Source of the DNA: Flavobacteriaceae bacterium
GTDB lineage: Bacteria > Bacteroidota > Bacteroidia > Flavobacteriales > Flavobacteriaceae
DNA length: 5,969 bases
Assembly: GCA_008081175.1 (NCBI GenBank)
Contig: VMCW01000128.1
Span: 1-5,969, forward strand
Direction of reading: 5' to 3'
Below the pieces are notes generated by a model that did no database searches, had not been told where the DNA came from, and was given only the letters and a program-made list of their open reading frames with translations. The first letter of the stretch is position 1. Each line of letters starts with the position of its first letter. Positions 5,861-5,969 of the stretch are shown in pieces. The position numbers were made by a program, and so were the translations under genes.

Positions 5861-5969
5861 ATGGGTCTATTGGTTAAAATTTCAGAACAAATCAAATCCT
5901 TGAGAAAGGAAAAAAATCTCTCTCAAGAAAAATTGGCTTATAAAATAGAAATTGATAGAAAGTATGCTT
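5861..5969 (+). CDS. XRE/Cro-CI-type helix-turn-helix regulator, N-terminal 36 residues (3' end outside window)
   Basis: The open frame from the ATG at 5861 runs off the right edge after 36 codons. It reads as the first half of an HTH_3 domain: helix 1 KISEQIKSLRKEKN (6-19), then LSQEKLAYKI (20-29) covering helix 2 of the DNA-binding motif, and IDRKYA (31-36) entering the recognition helix. In full-length relatives this continues into Y-I/V-S-x-I-E-R-G. The DNA-binding role is secure by family; the target is not. A second ATG at 5857 is out of frame and stops after six codons. The gene is divergent from the eight-helix membrane protein across 127 bp, so autoregulation and control of that neighbour are reasonable guesses. 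The IDR-x-Y type also occurs in control proteins of restriction-modification systems, which only downstream sequence could show. Confidence 0.85.
   Translation, partial: MGLLVKISEQIKSLRKEKNLSQEKLAYKIEIDRKYA

Overview
The window looks like a chromosomal segment of a member of the Bacteroidota, most likely class Flavobacteriia. Four observations support this. The trigger factor N-terminus and the long-tailed bS16 have the form seen in that group. There is a TonB-dependent receptor with an N-terminal carboxypeptidase-like domain. Start codons lack Shine-Dalgarno sequences and are preceded by A/T-rich DNA. Promoters fit the Bacteroidota TTTG / TAnnTTTG pattern; the best, in front of tig, matches both boxes exactly with a 19-nt spacer. 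The DNA is AT-rich.

Gene order alternates strictly between divergent and convergent pairs. From left to right: the 5' part of tig (trigger factor, minus strand, running off the left edge); a 204-bp divergent region; the rpsP-rimM operon (plus); a gene for a 786-residue TonB-dependent outer-membrane receptor (minus), whose stop is 4 nt from that of rimM; a 74-bp divergent region; a small Rieske [2Fe-2S] protein with a Tat-type lipoprotein signal (plus); an eight-helix inner-membrane protein of uncertain family (minus), whose stop codon overlaps that of the Rieske gene; a 127-bp very AT-rich divergent region; and the first 36 codons of an XRE/Cro-type DNA-binding regulator (plus), cut by the right edge. 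No gene-free stretch exceeds 300 bp. I found no tRNA, rRNA, CRISPR array or insertion sequence.

The left half is housekeeping: trigger factor (nascent-chain chaperone), bS16 (30S assembly protein) and RimM (30S maturation factor that works at the head of the subunit) all act on the ribosome or its products. The right half concerns the cell envelope: an importer of unknown substrate, a membrane-anchored redox protein and a polytopic membrane protein with a possible dedicated regulator.

I see no clear evidence of an entirely new multi-gene system. The points most worth a second look are: a stem-loop that fills the predicted rpsP 5' leader and ends just before the start codon (a candidate bS16 autoregulatory leader); the unusually long repeat-built acidic tail of bS16; the atypical Rieske lipoprotein; and the eight-helix protein, which resembles the YhhN/TMEM86 fold but seems to lack its key aspartates.
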